Part shown: positions 8,717-19,700 of the stretch, one piece after another
Layout: each line of letters opens with the position of its first letter
Position numbering within the stretch: position 1 is the stretch's first letter
Assembly (NCBI GenBank): GCA_947561715.1
Contig: OX387197.1
Location: forward strand, 15,993,001-16,057,000
Reading direction: 5' to 3'
From: Ascidia mentula
Taxonomy: Eukaryota; Chordata; Ascidiacea; Phlebobranchia; Ascidiidae
DNA: 64,000 bases
The notes under the pieces: generated by a model
What the model saw: only the letters and a program-made list of their open reading frames with translations
Told to the model about the DNA's origin: nothing
Databases searched by the model: none
Made by a program: the position numbers and the translations under genes

Positions 8717-11700
8717 ATGCTTGCCTTATTCAAATAGAATGCCGGTCCGTGGCAGGGGGACAGGTTGGGCTTGTGGGTAATTTTGCCGGTTGCCCCGTCG
8801 CAGGCGCTCGGACTGGCGACTTTGAACACTGAGGGCCGCGGTTACAACCCCCATTTGCGTGGACAAGGAACTGTCCTGGACAGCAGCGTGGCCTACTGAG
8901 CACAGCACGCGTGCTCTATGACGTAGACAATTTATATTGTGACAGAGGTCTACACGCTAGGACTTTCCCGCCTCTGCAACTGACTTCCACAGAAATACCG
9001 ACATGCGGCTTGAAGTACACAGCAGGAGGGATCCTGCTGGACGGTGCGACACGGCCTACGATGAGCGCGAATCGGCGGCCGCGCGCGTCGGGGCAGCAAC
9101 AGCAGGGGGCGCTCGCAAACGATGGAGTGGAAAAAGTGGCCCGAGCAGGGCGTGATGCTTACCTTATTCAAACAGAATGGGGGTCCGGGGCGAAGGGGCA
9201 GGTTGGGCTTGCGGCCACTTTCGGCGCTTGCGCCGTCGCGGGCACTCGGAACGGCGATTTTCAACACCGAGTGCAGCGGGTGTAATTACCACGGCGGCAT
9301 CGACAAAAACGGTATGCCTGGCCCTGGACAGTAATGAGGCATAATGAGCGCGAGTCGGCACCGACGCAGCAACGGCAGCAGGGGGTCTCTTGCCAAAACG
9401 ATTAAGTCAAAAAAGTAGCCCAAGCAGGGCGTGATGCTTACCTTATTCAAATAGAATGCCGGTCCGTGGCAGGGGGACAGGTTGGGCTTGTGGGTAATTT
9501 TGCCGGTTGCCCCGTCGCAGGCGCTCGGACTGGCGACTTTGAACACTGAGGGCCGCGGTTACAACCCCCATTTGCGTGGACAAGGAACTGTCCTGGACAG
9601 CAGCGTGGCCTACTGAGCACAGCACGCGTGCTCTATGACGTAGACAATTTATATTGTGACAGAGGTCTACACGCTAGGACTTTCCCGCCTCTGCAACTGA
9701 CTTCCACAGAAATACCGACATGCGGCTTGAAGTACACAGCAGGAGGGATCCTGCTGGACGGTGCGACACGGCCTACGATGAGCGCGAATCGGCGGCCGCG
9801 CGCGTCGGGGCAGCAACAGCAGGGGGCGCTCGCAAACGATGGAGTGGAAAAAGTGGCCCGAGCAGGGCGTGATGCTTACCTTATTCAAACAGAATGGGGG
9901 TCCGGGGCGAAGGGGCAGGTTGGGCTTGCGGCCACTTTCGGCGCTTGCGCCGTCGCGGGCACTCGGAACGGCGATTTTCAACACCGAGTGCAGCGGGTGT
10001 AATTACCACGGCGGCATCGACAAAAACGGTATGCCTGGCCCTGGACAGTAATGAGGCATAATGAGCGCGAGTCGGCACCGACGCAGCAACGGCAGCAGGG
10101 GGTCTCTTGCCAAAACGATTAAGTCAAAAAAGTAGCCCAAGCAGGGCGTGATGCTTACCTTATTCAAATAGAATGCCGGTCCGTGGCAGGGGGACAGGTT
10201 GGGCTTGTGGGTAATTTTGCCGGTTGCCCCGTCGCAGGCGCTCGGACTGGCGACTTTGAACACTGAGGGCCGCGGTTACAACCCCCATTTGCGTGGACAA
10301 GGAACTGTCCTGGACAGCAGCGTGGCCTACTGAGCACAGCACGCGTGCTCTATGACGTAGACAATTTATATTGTGACAGAGGTCTACACGCTAGGACTTT
10401 CCCGCCTCTGCAACTGACTTCCACAGAAATACCGACATGCGGCTTGAAGTACACAGCAGGAGGGATCCTGCTGGACGGTGCGACACGGCCTACGATGAGC
10501 GCGAATCGGCGGCCGCGCGCGTCGGGGCAGCAACAGCAGGGGGCGCTCGCAAACGATGGAGTGGAAAAAGTGGCCCGAGCAGGGCGTGATGCTTACCTTA
10601 TTCAAACAGAATGGGGGTCCGGGGCGAAGGGGCAGGTTGGGCTTGCGGCCACTTTCGGCGCTTGCGCCGTCGCGGGCACTCGGAACGGCGATTTTCAACA
10701 CCGAGTGCAGCGGGTGTAATTACCACGGCGGCATCGACAAAAACGGTATGCCTGGCCCTGGACAGTAATGAGGCATAATGAGCGCGAGTCGGCACCGACG
10801 CAGCAACGGCAGCAGGGGGTCTCTTGCCAAAACGATTAAGTCAAAAAAGTAGCCCAAGCAGGGCGTGATGCTTACCTTATTCAAATAGAATGCCGGTCCG
10901 TGGCAGGGGGACAGGTTGGGCTTGTGGGTAATTTTGCCGGTTGCCCCGTCGCAGGCGCTCGGACTGGCGACTTTGAACACTGAGGGCCGCGGTTACAACC
11001 CCCATTTGCGTGGACAAGGAACTGTCCTGGACAGCAGCGTGGCCTACTGAGCACAGCACGCGTGCTCTATGACGTAGACAATTTATATTGTGACAGAGGT
11101 CTACACGCTAGGACTTTCCCGCCTCTGCAACTGACTTCCACAGAAATACCGACATGCGGCTTGAAGTACACAGCAGGAGGGATCCTGCTGGACGGTGCGA
11201 CACGGCCTACGATGAGCGCGAATCGGCGGCCGCGCGCGTCGGGGCAGCAACAGCAGGGGGCGCTCGCAAACGATGGAGTGGAAAAAGTGGCCCGAGCAGG
11301 GCGTGATGCTTACCTTATTCAAACAGAATGGGGGTCCGGGGCGAAGGGGCAGGTTGGGCTTGCGGCCACTTTCGGCGCTTGCGCCGTCGCGGGCACTCGG
11401 AACGGCGATTTTCAACACCGAGTGCAGCGGGTGTAATTACCACGGCGGCATCGACAAAAACGGTATGCCTGGCCCTGGACAGTAATGAGGCATAATGAGC
11501 GCGAGTCGGCACCGACGCAGCAACGGCAGCAGGGGGTCTCTTGCCAAAACGATTAAGTCAAAAAAGTAGCCCAAGCAGGGCGTGATGCTTACCTTATTCA
11601 AATAGAATGCCGGTCCGTGGCAGGGGGACAGGTTGGGCTTGTGGGTAATTTTGCCGGTTGCCCCGTCGCAGGCGCTCGGACTGGCGACTTTGAACACTGA

Positions 11701-14441
11701 GGGCCGCGGTTACAACCCCCATTTGCGTGGACAAGGAACTGTCCTGGACAGCAGCGTGGCCTACTGAGCACAGCACGCGTGCTCTATGACGTAGACAATT
11801 TATATTGTGACAGAGGTCTACACGCTAGGACTTTCCCGCCTCTGCAACTGACTTCCACAGAAATACCGACATGCGGCTTGAAGTACACAGCAGGAGGGAT
11901 CCTGCTGGACGGTGCGACACGGCCTACGATGAGCGCGAATCGGCGGCCGCGCGCGTCGGGGCAGCAACAGCAGGGGGCGCTCGCAAACGATGGAGTGGAA
12001 AAAGTGGCCCGAGCAGGGCGTGATGCTTACCTTATTCAAACAGAATGGGGGTCCGGGGCGAAGGGGCAGGTTGGGCTTGCGGCCACTTTCGGCGCTTGCG
12101 CCGTCGCGGGCACTCGGAACGGCGATTTTCAACACCGAGTGCAGCGGGTGTAATTACCACGGCGGCATCGACAAAAACGGTATGCCTGGCCCTGGACAGT
12201 AATGAGGCATAATGAGCGCGAGTCGGCACCGACGCAGCAACGGCAGCAGGGGGTCTCTTGCCAAAACGATTAAGTCAAAAAAGTAGCCCAAGCAGGGCGT
12301 GATGCTTACCTTATTCAAATAGAATGCCGGTCCGTGGCAGGGGGACAGGTTGGGCTTGTGGGTAATTTTGCCGGTTGCCCCGTCGCAGGCGCTCGGACTG
12401 GCGACTTTGAACACTGAGGGCCGCGGTTACAACCCCCATTTGCGTGGACAAGGAACTGTCCTGGACAGCAGCGTGGCCTACTGAGCACAGCACGCGTGCT
12501 CTATGACGTAGACAATTTATATTGTGACAGAGGTCTACACGCTAGGACTTTCCCGCCTCTGCAACTGACTTCCACAGAAATACCGACATGCGGCTTGAAG
12601 TACACAGCAGGAGGGATCCTGCTGGACGGTGCGACACGGCCTACGATGAGCGCGAATCGGCGGCCGCGCGCGTCGGGGCAGCAACAGCAGGGGGCGCTCG
12701 CAAACGATGGAGTGGAAAAAGTGGCCCGAGCAGGGCGTGATGCTTACCTTATTCAAACAGAATGGGGGTCCGGGGCGAAGGGGCAGGTTGGGCTTGCGGC
12801 CACTTTCGGCGCTTGCGCCGTCGCGGGCACTCGGAACGGCGATTTTCAACACCGAGTGCAGCGGGTGTAATTACCACGGCGGCATCGACAAAAACGGTAT
12901 GCCTGGCCCTGGACAGTAATGAGGCATAATGAGCGCGAGTCGGCACCGACGCAGCAACGGCAGCAGGGGGTCTCTTGCCAAAACGATTAAGTCAAAAAAG
13001 TAGCCCAAGCAGGGCGTGATGCTTACCTTATTCAAATAGAATGCCGGTCCGTGGCAGGGGGACAGGTTGGGCTTGTGGGTAATTTTGCCGGTTGCCCCGT
13101 CGCAGGCGCTCGGACTGGCGACTTTGAACACTGAGGGCCGCGGTTACAACCCCCATTTGCGTGGACAAGGAACTGTCCTGGACAGCAGCGTGGCCTACTG
13201 AGCACAGCACGCGTGCTCTATGACGTAGACAATTTATATTGTGACAGAGGTCTACACGCTAGGACTTTCCCGCCTCTGCAACTGACTTCCACAGAAATAC
13301 CGACATGCGGCTTGAAGTACACAGCAGGAGGGATCCTGCTGGACGGTGCGACACGGCCTACGATGAGCGCGAATCGGCGGCCGCGCGCGTCGGGGCAGCA
13401 ACAGCAGGGGGCGCTCGCAAACGATGGAGTGGAAAAAGTGGCCCGAGCAGGGCGTGATGCTTACCTTATTCAAACAGAATGGGGGTCCGGGGCGAAGGGG
13501 CAGGTTGGGCTTGCGGCCACTTTCGGCGCTTGCGCCGTCGCGGGCACTCGGAACGGCGATTTTCAACACCGAGTGCAGCGGGTGTAATTACCACGGCGGC
13601 ATCGACAAAAACGGTATGCCTGGCCCTGGACAGTAATGAGGCATAATGAGCGCGAGTCGGCACCGACGCAGCAACGGCAGCAGGGGGTCTCTTGCCAAAA
13701 CGATTAAGTCAAAAAAGTAGCCCAAGCAGGGCGTGATGCTTACCTTATTCAAATAGAATGCCGGTCCGTGGCAGGGGGACAGGTTGGGCTTGTGGGTAAT
13801 TTTGCCGGTTGCCCCGTCGCAGGCGCTCGGACTGGCGACTTTGAACACTGAGGGCCGCGGTTACAACCCCCATTTGCGTGGACAAGGAACTGTCCTGGAC
13901 AGCAGCGTGGCCTACTGAGCACAGCACGCGTGCTCTATGACGTAGACAATTTATATTGTGACAGAGGTCTACACGCTAGGACTTTCCCGCCTCTGCAACT
14001 GACTTCCACAGAAATACCGACATGCGGCTTGAAGTACACAGCAGGAGGGATCCTGCTGGACGGTGCGACACGGCCTACGATGAGCGCGAATCGGCGGCCG
14101 CGCGCGTCGGGGCAGCAACAGCAGGGGGCGCTCGCAAACGATGGAGTGGAAAAAGTGGCCCGAGCAGGGCGTGATGCTTACCTTATTCAAACAGAATGGG
14201 GGTCCGGGGCGAAGGGGCAGGTTGGGCTTGCGGCCACTTTCGGCGCTTGCGCCGTCGCGGGCACTCGGAACGGCGATTTTCAACACCGAGTGCAGCGGGT
14301 GTAATTACCACGGCGGCATCGACAAAAACGGTATGCCTGGCCCTGGACAGTAATGAGGCATAATGAGCGCGAGTCGGCACCGACGCAGCAACGGCAGCAG
14401 GGGGTCTCTTGCCAAAACGATTAAGTCAAAAAAGTAGCCCA
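8717..14441. repeat. sat1 satellite array, 717-bp unit (about 8 copies)
   Basis: Eight units in the same phase and of the same variant as 1-2993, identical by eye except for one base next to the LINE A 5' junction (ATGCTTGCC instead of ATGCTTACC). The array ends at GTAGCCCA, where LINE B begins. It contains no other insertion. Confidence 0.97.
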
Positions 14442-14487
14442 GATACTATTTTATTCGGGGCACATCCTGTCCCCACGAATATCACAT
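14442..14487 (-). other. LINE B 3'-terminal hairpin
   Basis: Minus strand: outer stem TATTCG/CGAATA and inner stem GGGG-ACA-GGA-TGT-G-CCCC, the same shape as in LINE A with different bases on both sides of the stem. It is followed by AATAAAATAG at the element end. Confidence 0.6.
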
Positions 14488-14600
14488 CAAAGTTGAACAA
14501 GGTAAAAGGAGAACGCAGCGAATAAAGGAATGGGTTTGACAATACACAGCGAAAAAAATAAAACGCAAAACACATAAAAATAATCGCATGGAGAGTTATT

Positions 14601-14860
14601 GACCCCTAGTGGTTGGTTTAGTGTAGTGTAACTGACCACGTGTTGGCGCAGCTCAATGGCGGGGGAGGCAATAGACACGAATGGCAACAGAAAGGAAAAG
14701 GAGCGTATCGGACTCTGTACCGACCCCTAGTGGTTAGTCTGGCGTGGTGTTACTGACCACGTGTATGCGCAATTTAATGACGAGCGACAAGGGTGAACAC
14801 GGCACAATGGCGCACGCTTCCCAAAGTAGGTAGCGTCATCTAGTGGTAATTTTCTGGATA
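14601..14860 (-). repeat. tandem repeat in LINE B 3' UTR (~120 bp, 2-3 copies)
   Basis: On the plus strand GACCCCTAGTGGTT starts at 14601 and again (GACCCCTAGTGGTTA) at 14722. Each is followed by TGACCACGTGT about 30 bases on. A third, weaker start (ATCTAGTGGTAA) lies near 14839. It is unrelated in sequence to the 3' UTR repeat of LINEs A, C and E. The flanking parts of the UTR (14488-14600, 14861-14955) show nothing else. Confidence 0.6.
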
Positions 14861-14955
14861 TTTTCTAGTCCACGAGTGGGCGATAATGTACGAAGGGAAA
14901 AGACGCTAAATCGCGTGGCCAAGTTTAAAAATTTATGTTCCGCGAGTGGGCGCTT

Positions 14956-17900
14956 TTATGGGGTGTCGGTATGCGTGATGTTGAGCGTGTTTACGACATC
15001 GGCCAGGATTTCCTCGAGAAAGGGGTTGTCCCTATTTCGCTGGACAGCAAGTCTTAAGCGAAAGGAGGATTTGCATGATGTTACTAAGTGGCGGGGTATG
15101 TCGTTGATGGGGCGTGTGTCGTGTTTAATTCTGTTGCGTGTTTTCCAGATAGTGTGTGTTAGTGCGGTGTTTAACAGTGCTCCTAATGTTTTTGTGTAGG
15201 GTGTTGTGTTGTGAAGTTGTGGAAATGTGATGTGTAAAGGGGTGTCGAAAGGACAGGTGTTTAGGTCAGATAAAGTTCGAAAGATGCCGCGAATTAAGGT
15301 GAGCAGAGGTTGAATGGAAGGACAGTTGTGGAATAGGTGAGTAAAAGTTTCAAAGGGGAATTTGCACAGGTAGCAGTGGGGTTGTTGATCCAAAGGAAGG
15401 TACGATTTTTGACAGTTTAACGGAAGAATTTTATGTGTTAGCCGAAAATTAAAGGTTTTGAGATAGTTTGGAAAGATTGGGTGGTGAATTTGGTGCCAGT
15501 CGTTAAAGGGATGTGGTGTGTTGGTTTCGTCGATGATCCGGAGATAGAGGGGTTTGAGTTTTTTGGTCATGAGCTCAGTTTCGGTGAGTTTGAAAGATTT
15601 GAGAAGATTGAGAATATGAAGATAGTGCGGAGAAGGTGTTGAAGCGTGTGGAAGAAAGTTTCTAGAACGAAGGTCAAAAAGTTTGCTAAGGGGAAGTCCA
15701 ATGTTGTATTCTATAAAGGAAAGTTGTGGAGAGGTTGGGGATTCCAAAAGGCGGTGATTGTAATATTGCTTTATAGGAGAGAGAAGTGATAGGTCAGCGT
15801 AGAGGGGAATGTTTGCCGCGCCGTAACCGCCATGGTCACGACGGGCTGCCAGGATGTTGATTGGCAAGGTTGGGTTGTTTGGGCCGACGACGAACTTTAC
15901 CACAATGCCGTCGATCCGTTCTCGTTGCTGGGGAGATAAAGGGTAAGTTTTACCAAGGTATGAAATTTGGGGCAGAAGTAAAGTTTTTGAGAGGATGCAT
16001 TTAGAATCAAAGGTAAGAAACGGGTTGCTGATAGATTTGGCGCGGGATTGCAAAGAGGTAATTGTTTTGTGCCATGTCGCGGTAATGTCTGATGGTGCGC
16101 CTATCGGGGTGTTTAACGGAGTTATCGATTTAGGGTTCCACTTTATGTTACACAAGGTCGGGTTGTCGATGGGAGGTCGAAGGATGGCAATCGCTTCGGT
16201 TTTGGTGGGGTTTAGTTTTAATCCAGAAAATTTACCAAAATATTCAATGAGGCCGAGGGCTTTGGTGAGGGAGTGCCGATGCGCCACCACTAGGGTGACG
16301 TCATCAGCGTAAGCGATTGCCTTGGGTGTGTTGCGGCATGGCACTGGGGATGAGTCGATAGAAGAATTATTTTGAAGCGCAACGAGGAGCGGATCTAGGG
16401 CAATCAGGAAGAGGTTCAGACTAAGGGGGTCACCTTGTCTGACTCCTCTCCTGATGGGAAAGTCCCTTGTGGCAAATCCGTTTATGAAGGCCCGGGAGTT
16501 GGCGCTAGAGTGAAGTGCAGAAAGGTAATTAGTAAAGCAAGTGGGAAAGCGTTTAAGAGTTAACTGGAGGAGTAGCCAAGAAAATGAAACAGAATCGAAG
16601 GCTTTTTGAAAATCGAGGGAAATGAAGTAAGTGTCCGAATTGATGGAGGAAGCGTGATGGTGGAGATCGCGTAGGAGAGAAGTTGCGTCGGTGGTGGAAG
16701 AGCCGGGGGTAGCGAATTGATTTGAAGAAAGAATTTCGGGTATGAAGGGTTTGAGTCTGAGATTTGGAAGTTTGTGAAGAATTTTAAGGTCCGTATTTAG
16801 AAGAGAGATTAGCCGGTAATTATTTAGAAGAGTGGGGTCATTTTTTTTGAAGATAAGGGTAAGATGTCCAAGGTTGTATTCTGAAGGGGTGTAGGAATTG
16901 AAATATGAAAAGTTAAGAGCTTGGGTGAGGTCGGCCCCGATGAGGTCCCAGTACAGCGAGTAAAACTCGCTGCTGAGACCGTCGGGACCGGGGGTTTTGC
17001 CGGAGGGAAAGAGGGAAAGAGTTTTTCTAATTTCGTGTTGCGTGATGGGATTTGATAAGGTTTCAGTGTGTTGCTCCGGAATTAATTTAAGGGGAATTTT
17101 AGCGAATAAATTAGAGGGGTCAGGTATTGGAAGGTTTTGATTAGAGTATAGAGTTTCGAAGAATTGCCGAGTGTGAGAAAGATGTTCCTTGGGGGTAGAG
17201 AGAGGGAGGCCGTGGTCGTCTTGTAGTTCGAAGATGGGATTGTGAATTCGTGAGGGTAGTAATTCGGAGTAGAGTAATTTATCGGTAATGTTTTTAAAAT
17301 GGGAGTCGGAGGAAAGAGATTTTAGAATAGAGTCACGGGATTTAGAAAGGTAGAGAGAATTTAGGGATTTTTTAATAGATTGAAAGGAGCGAAAGTTTTC
17401 AGAAAAGGGATTGTCGTTGAGAATTTGGCGGGCGGTGTCGAGTTGTTGATGTAGGGTGTAGGTTTCTTCTCGGGATTGTTTAGCCAAACGTTTCGAATGT
17501 GTTTTTATCAGGGATTGAAATTTAAATTTAAGTGTCAGCCAGAAATCCATGGGGTTAGAGTGTAAAGGAGCGAGAGTTTGCCAAAGAGGATAGAAGCGAT
17601 GAAAGTCGAGACGGAAAAGAGGGTCGTTGAGAGTTTTCGTATTATTTTTCCATGTGCCACGGCCTCTGGGTGGAGAAGAGATAAGGTTAAGAAAGACCGA
17701 AACTGAGTCATGGTCCGAAAAGGGGCAAGGAGTAAAAAGATGATTGTTGGGAGATAATGAAGAGGAAAGGTAAATACGGTCTATTCTAGATTGAGAATTT
17801 GGGGCGCGGCGGGAAAATTGACGGAGATTTGGGTTCAAAAGCCGAAAGGAATCCTGTAAATTGAAAGTGGTTAGTAATTTTATGAGGTTATAGCTGGGGT

Positions 17901-18423
17901 GTCGATTGGGTAGTGATGGGTGTCTGTCTAAGGTAGGGTCGGTTACGCAATTAAAATCACCAGTAAAAACAATTGGGTGGGTAGAAGAGATATAGGGGTA
18001 GAGAGAGTCGAAGAATTTGTTATTGAATATGTAATTTTTTGTGCCGGAGGGTGCGTATATATTAACTAAGTGAAAGGTATGGGTCAGGGTTGATATATCG
18101 GCCGCAATAATGCGACCGTCAGAGTCAGAAGTTGAATTAAGAATTCGGAGGCTGGAGGAGTTTAGAAGAACTGCGACACCCCCGTAGGCAGAGCCTTTTA
18201 GAGGTGCCGAGTTTAAGAGGATGGGGCCGTGGGTCCATTCGGACTTCCACAGGGATTCGGTATGGGGGGTAGAGTGAGTTTCTTGGAGGCAAAAAAGGTC
18301 AAAGTTCAAAGAGGAAAGGTACCGGAACAGGGCTCTTCTCTTAGGTGCCTGGCCTAGGCCGTTAACATTAAGGGTGCAAATTCGTAAAAAGGACGCCATT
18401 TTATTCATAATACACAAATACAC
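14956..18423 (-). CDS. LINE B ORF2: APE endonuclease - reverse transcriptase
   Basis: 1155 residues, uninterrupted. The endonuclease residues are present (LNVNG, QETHS, YAPSG, GDFN, SDHD). RT motifs include TPGPDGLS, NYRLISLLNTD (L where the others have P), LDFQKAFD, RRGVRQGDPLS and YADD at about residue 705. A C-x2-C-x8-H-x4-C knuckle lies near 1020. The likely start is MASFLR or the MNK just before it. Except for its N-terminus it is the family of LINE D, roughly three-quarters identical to ORF2 of A by eye. With ORF1 missing, this copy could move only if ORF1 protein came from another copy. The open frame suggests the loss of ORF1 is recent. Confidence 0.88.
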   Translation of the reverse strand: MYLCIMNKMASFLRICTLNVNGLGQAPKRRALFRYLSSLNFDLFCLQETHSTPHTESLWKSEWTHGPILLNSAPLKGSAYGGVAVLLNSSSLRILNSTSDSDGRIIAADISTLTHTFHLVNIYAPSGTKNYIFNNKFFDSLYPYISSTHPIVFTGDFNCVTDPTLDRHPSLPNRHPSYNLIKLLTTFNLQDSFRLLNPNLRQFSRRAPNSQSRIDRIYLSSSLSPNNHLFTPCPFSDHDSVSVFLNLISSPPRGRGTWKNNTKTLNDPLFRLDFHRFYPLWQTLAPLHSNPMDFWLTLKFKFQSLIKTHSKRLAKQSREETYTLHQQLDTARQILNDNPFSENFRSFQSIKKSLNSLYLSKSRDSILKSLSSDSHFKNITDKLLYSELLPSRIHNPIFELQDDHGLPLSTPKEHLSHTRQFFETLYSNQNLPIPDPSNLFAKIPLKLIPEQHTETLSNPITQHEIRKTLSLFPSGKTPGPDGLSSEFYSLYWDLIGADLTQALNFSYFNSYTPSEYNLGHLTLIFKKNDPTLLNNYRLISLLNTDLKILHKLPNLRLKPFIPEILSSNQFATPGSSTTDATSLLRDLHHHASSINSDTYFISLDFQKAFDSVSFSWLLLQLTLKRFPTCFTNYLSALHSSANSRAFINGFATRDFPIRRGVRQGDPLSLNLFLIALDPLLVALQNNSSIDSSPVPCRNTPKAIAYADDVTLVVAHRHSLTKALGLIEYFGKFSGLKLNPTKTEAIAILRPPIDNPTLCNIKWNPKSITPLNTPIGAPSDITATWHKTITSLQSRAKSISNPFLTFDSKCILSKTLLLPQISYLGKTYPLSPQQRERIDGIVVKFVVGPNNPTLPINILAARRDHGGYGAANIPLYADLSLLSPIKQYYNHRLLESPTSPQLSFIEYNIGLPLSKLFDLRSRNFLPHASTPSPHYLHILNLLKSFKLTETELMTKKLKPLYLRIIDETNTPHPFNDWHQIHHPIFPNYLKTFNFRLTHKILPLNCQKSYLPLDQQPHCYLCKFPFETFTHLFHNCPSIQPLLTLIRGIFRTLSDLNTCPFDTPLHITFPQLHNTTPYTKTLGALLNTALTHTIWKTRNRIKHDTRPINDIPRHLVTSCKSSFRLRLAVQRNRDNPFLEEILADVVNTLNITHTDTP

Positions 18424-18450
18424 AAAAGGGGGGGTGGTTTATTTAATAAA

Positions 18451-18625
18451 GGGCCGGGCTAACTAACACAGCGACCGCAAGCCTCCTCAAGAATATCATA
18501 AACAAACAGGCAAATTGAGACTGAAAGCGGTTCCAAATAAATGTAAAGACTTCCAAAACTCTCCTCACGCAATTTGATTATTATGAAAAATGGCTAGGCT
18601 TGTAAATCGATAGAGTAACTCAAGT
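18451..18625 (-). other. LINE B 5' UTR remnant (family of LINE D)
   Basis: This 175-bp stretch matches 27451-27625, the start of LINE D, with one visible difference (CAAGTG versus CAGGTG next to sat1). No ORF1 lies between it and ORF2. It is also the left end of the 6.6-kb segment that is duplicated further right. Confidence 0.75.
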
Positions 18626-19333
18626 GTGATGCTTACTTATTCAAATAGAATGCCGGTCCGTGGCAGGGGGACAGGTTGGGCTTGTGGGTAATTTTACCGG
18701 TTGCCCCATCGCAGGCACTCGGACTGGCGACTTTGAACACTGAGTGCCGCGGTTACAACCCCCATTTGCGTGGACAAGGAACTGTCCTGGACAGCAATAT
18801 GGCCTACTGAGCACAGCACGCGTGCTCTATGACGTAGACAATTTATATTGTGACAGAGGTCTACACGCTAGGACTTTCCCGCCTCTGCAACTGACTTCCA
18901 TAGAAATACCGACATGCGGCTTGAAGTACACAGCAGGAGGGATCCGGCTGGACGGTACGACACGGCCTATGATGAGCGCGAATCGGCGGCCGCACGCGTC
19001 GGGGCAGCAACAGCAGGGGGCGCTCGCAAACGATTGAGTGGGAAAAGTGGCCCAAGCACGGCGTGATGCTCACCTTATTCAAACAGAATGGGGGTCCGGG
19101 GCGAAGGGGCAGGTTGGGCTTGTGGCTACTTTCGGTGCTTGCGCCGTCGCGGGCACTCGGAACGGCGATTTTCAACACCGAGTGCAGCGGGTGTAATTAC
19201 CACGGCGGCACCGACAAAAACGGTATGCCTGCCCCTGGACAGTAATGAGGCATAATGAGCGCGAGTCGGCACCGACGCAGCAACGGCAGCAGGGGGTCTC
19301 TTGCAAAACGATCAAGTCAAAAAAGTAGCCCAA
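18626..19333. repeat. single sat1 unit, diverged variant, between LINEs B and C
   Basis: One sat1 unit from GTGATGCTTAC to GTAGCCCAA. It differs from the arrays at many shared positions, for example GACAGCAATATGG for GACAGCAGCGTGG, GATCCGGCTGG for GATCCTGCTGG, and GCACCGAC for GCATCGAC. The palindrome CTGTCCTGGACAG is uninterrupted here; it is the empty counterpart of the Harbinger insertion site at 27789. Confidence 0.93.
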
Positions 19334-19700
19334 TTCTATTTTATTCGGGCGGGCTAACAGCCGCCACCACGAATATCACACAAAATTGTTAAAGGGAAGG
19401 AGGGAAATGGGGAGAAATTCATTAAAAGGAGGGCGGAAAGTAAACAAAAGTTACAATAATGGCGAGACGAAAAGGCACAATGAAAAAATACAGTTACAGA
19501 CACCTAGGGCGCTGCACGAAAAAATACACAAATAAGGACGACCGGAAATTACGAAAAATTATACAGTTGCAGACGACAAGGACGCTGCACGAGAAAAAAA
19601 GACAATACACTATTGGGGACGACAAAAGTACGGAATAATTCAGAGTGTTGCAGACGACAAATTTTATATTATGTATGTGTTGGTTGCCCGGGGGATGGGT

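Larger units (their letters stand above)
14442..18625 (-). mobile_element. LINE B: L1/Tx1-group element with intact ORF2 but no ORF1 (mosaic)
   Basis: The 3' end sits in the same sat1 position as LINE A (GTAGCCCA, then the element). Its 3' UTR is 514 bp and unrelated to that of A except for the terminal hairpin and AATAAA. The body of ORF2 belongs to the family of LINE D. The first ~50 codons and the DNA just upstream (about 18280-18450) match LINE C exactly. At 18450/18451 the sequence jumps to the LINE D 5' UTR (starting GGGCCGGGCT), skipping all of ORF1. Shared bases AAGGG occur at that jump. Sat1 resumes at GTGATGCTTAC (18626). Confidence 0.85.
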
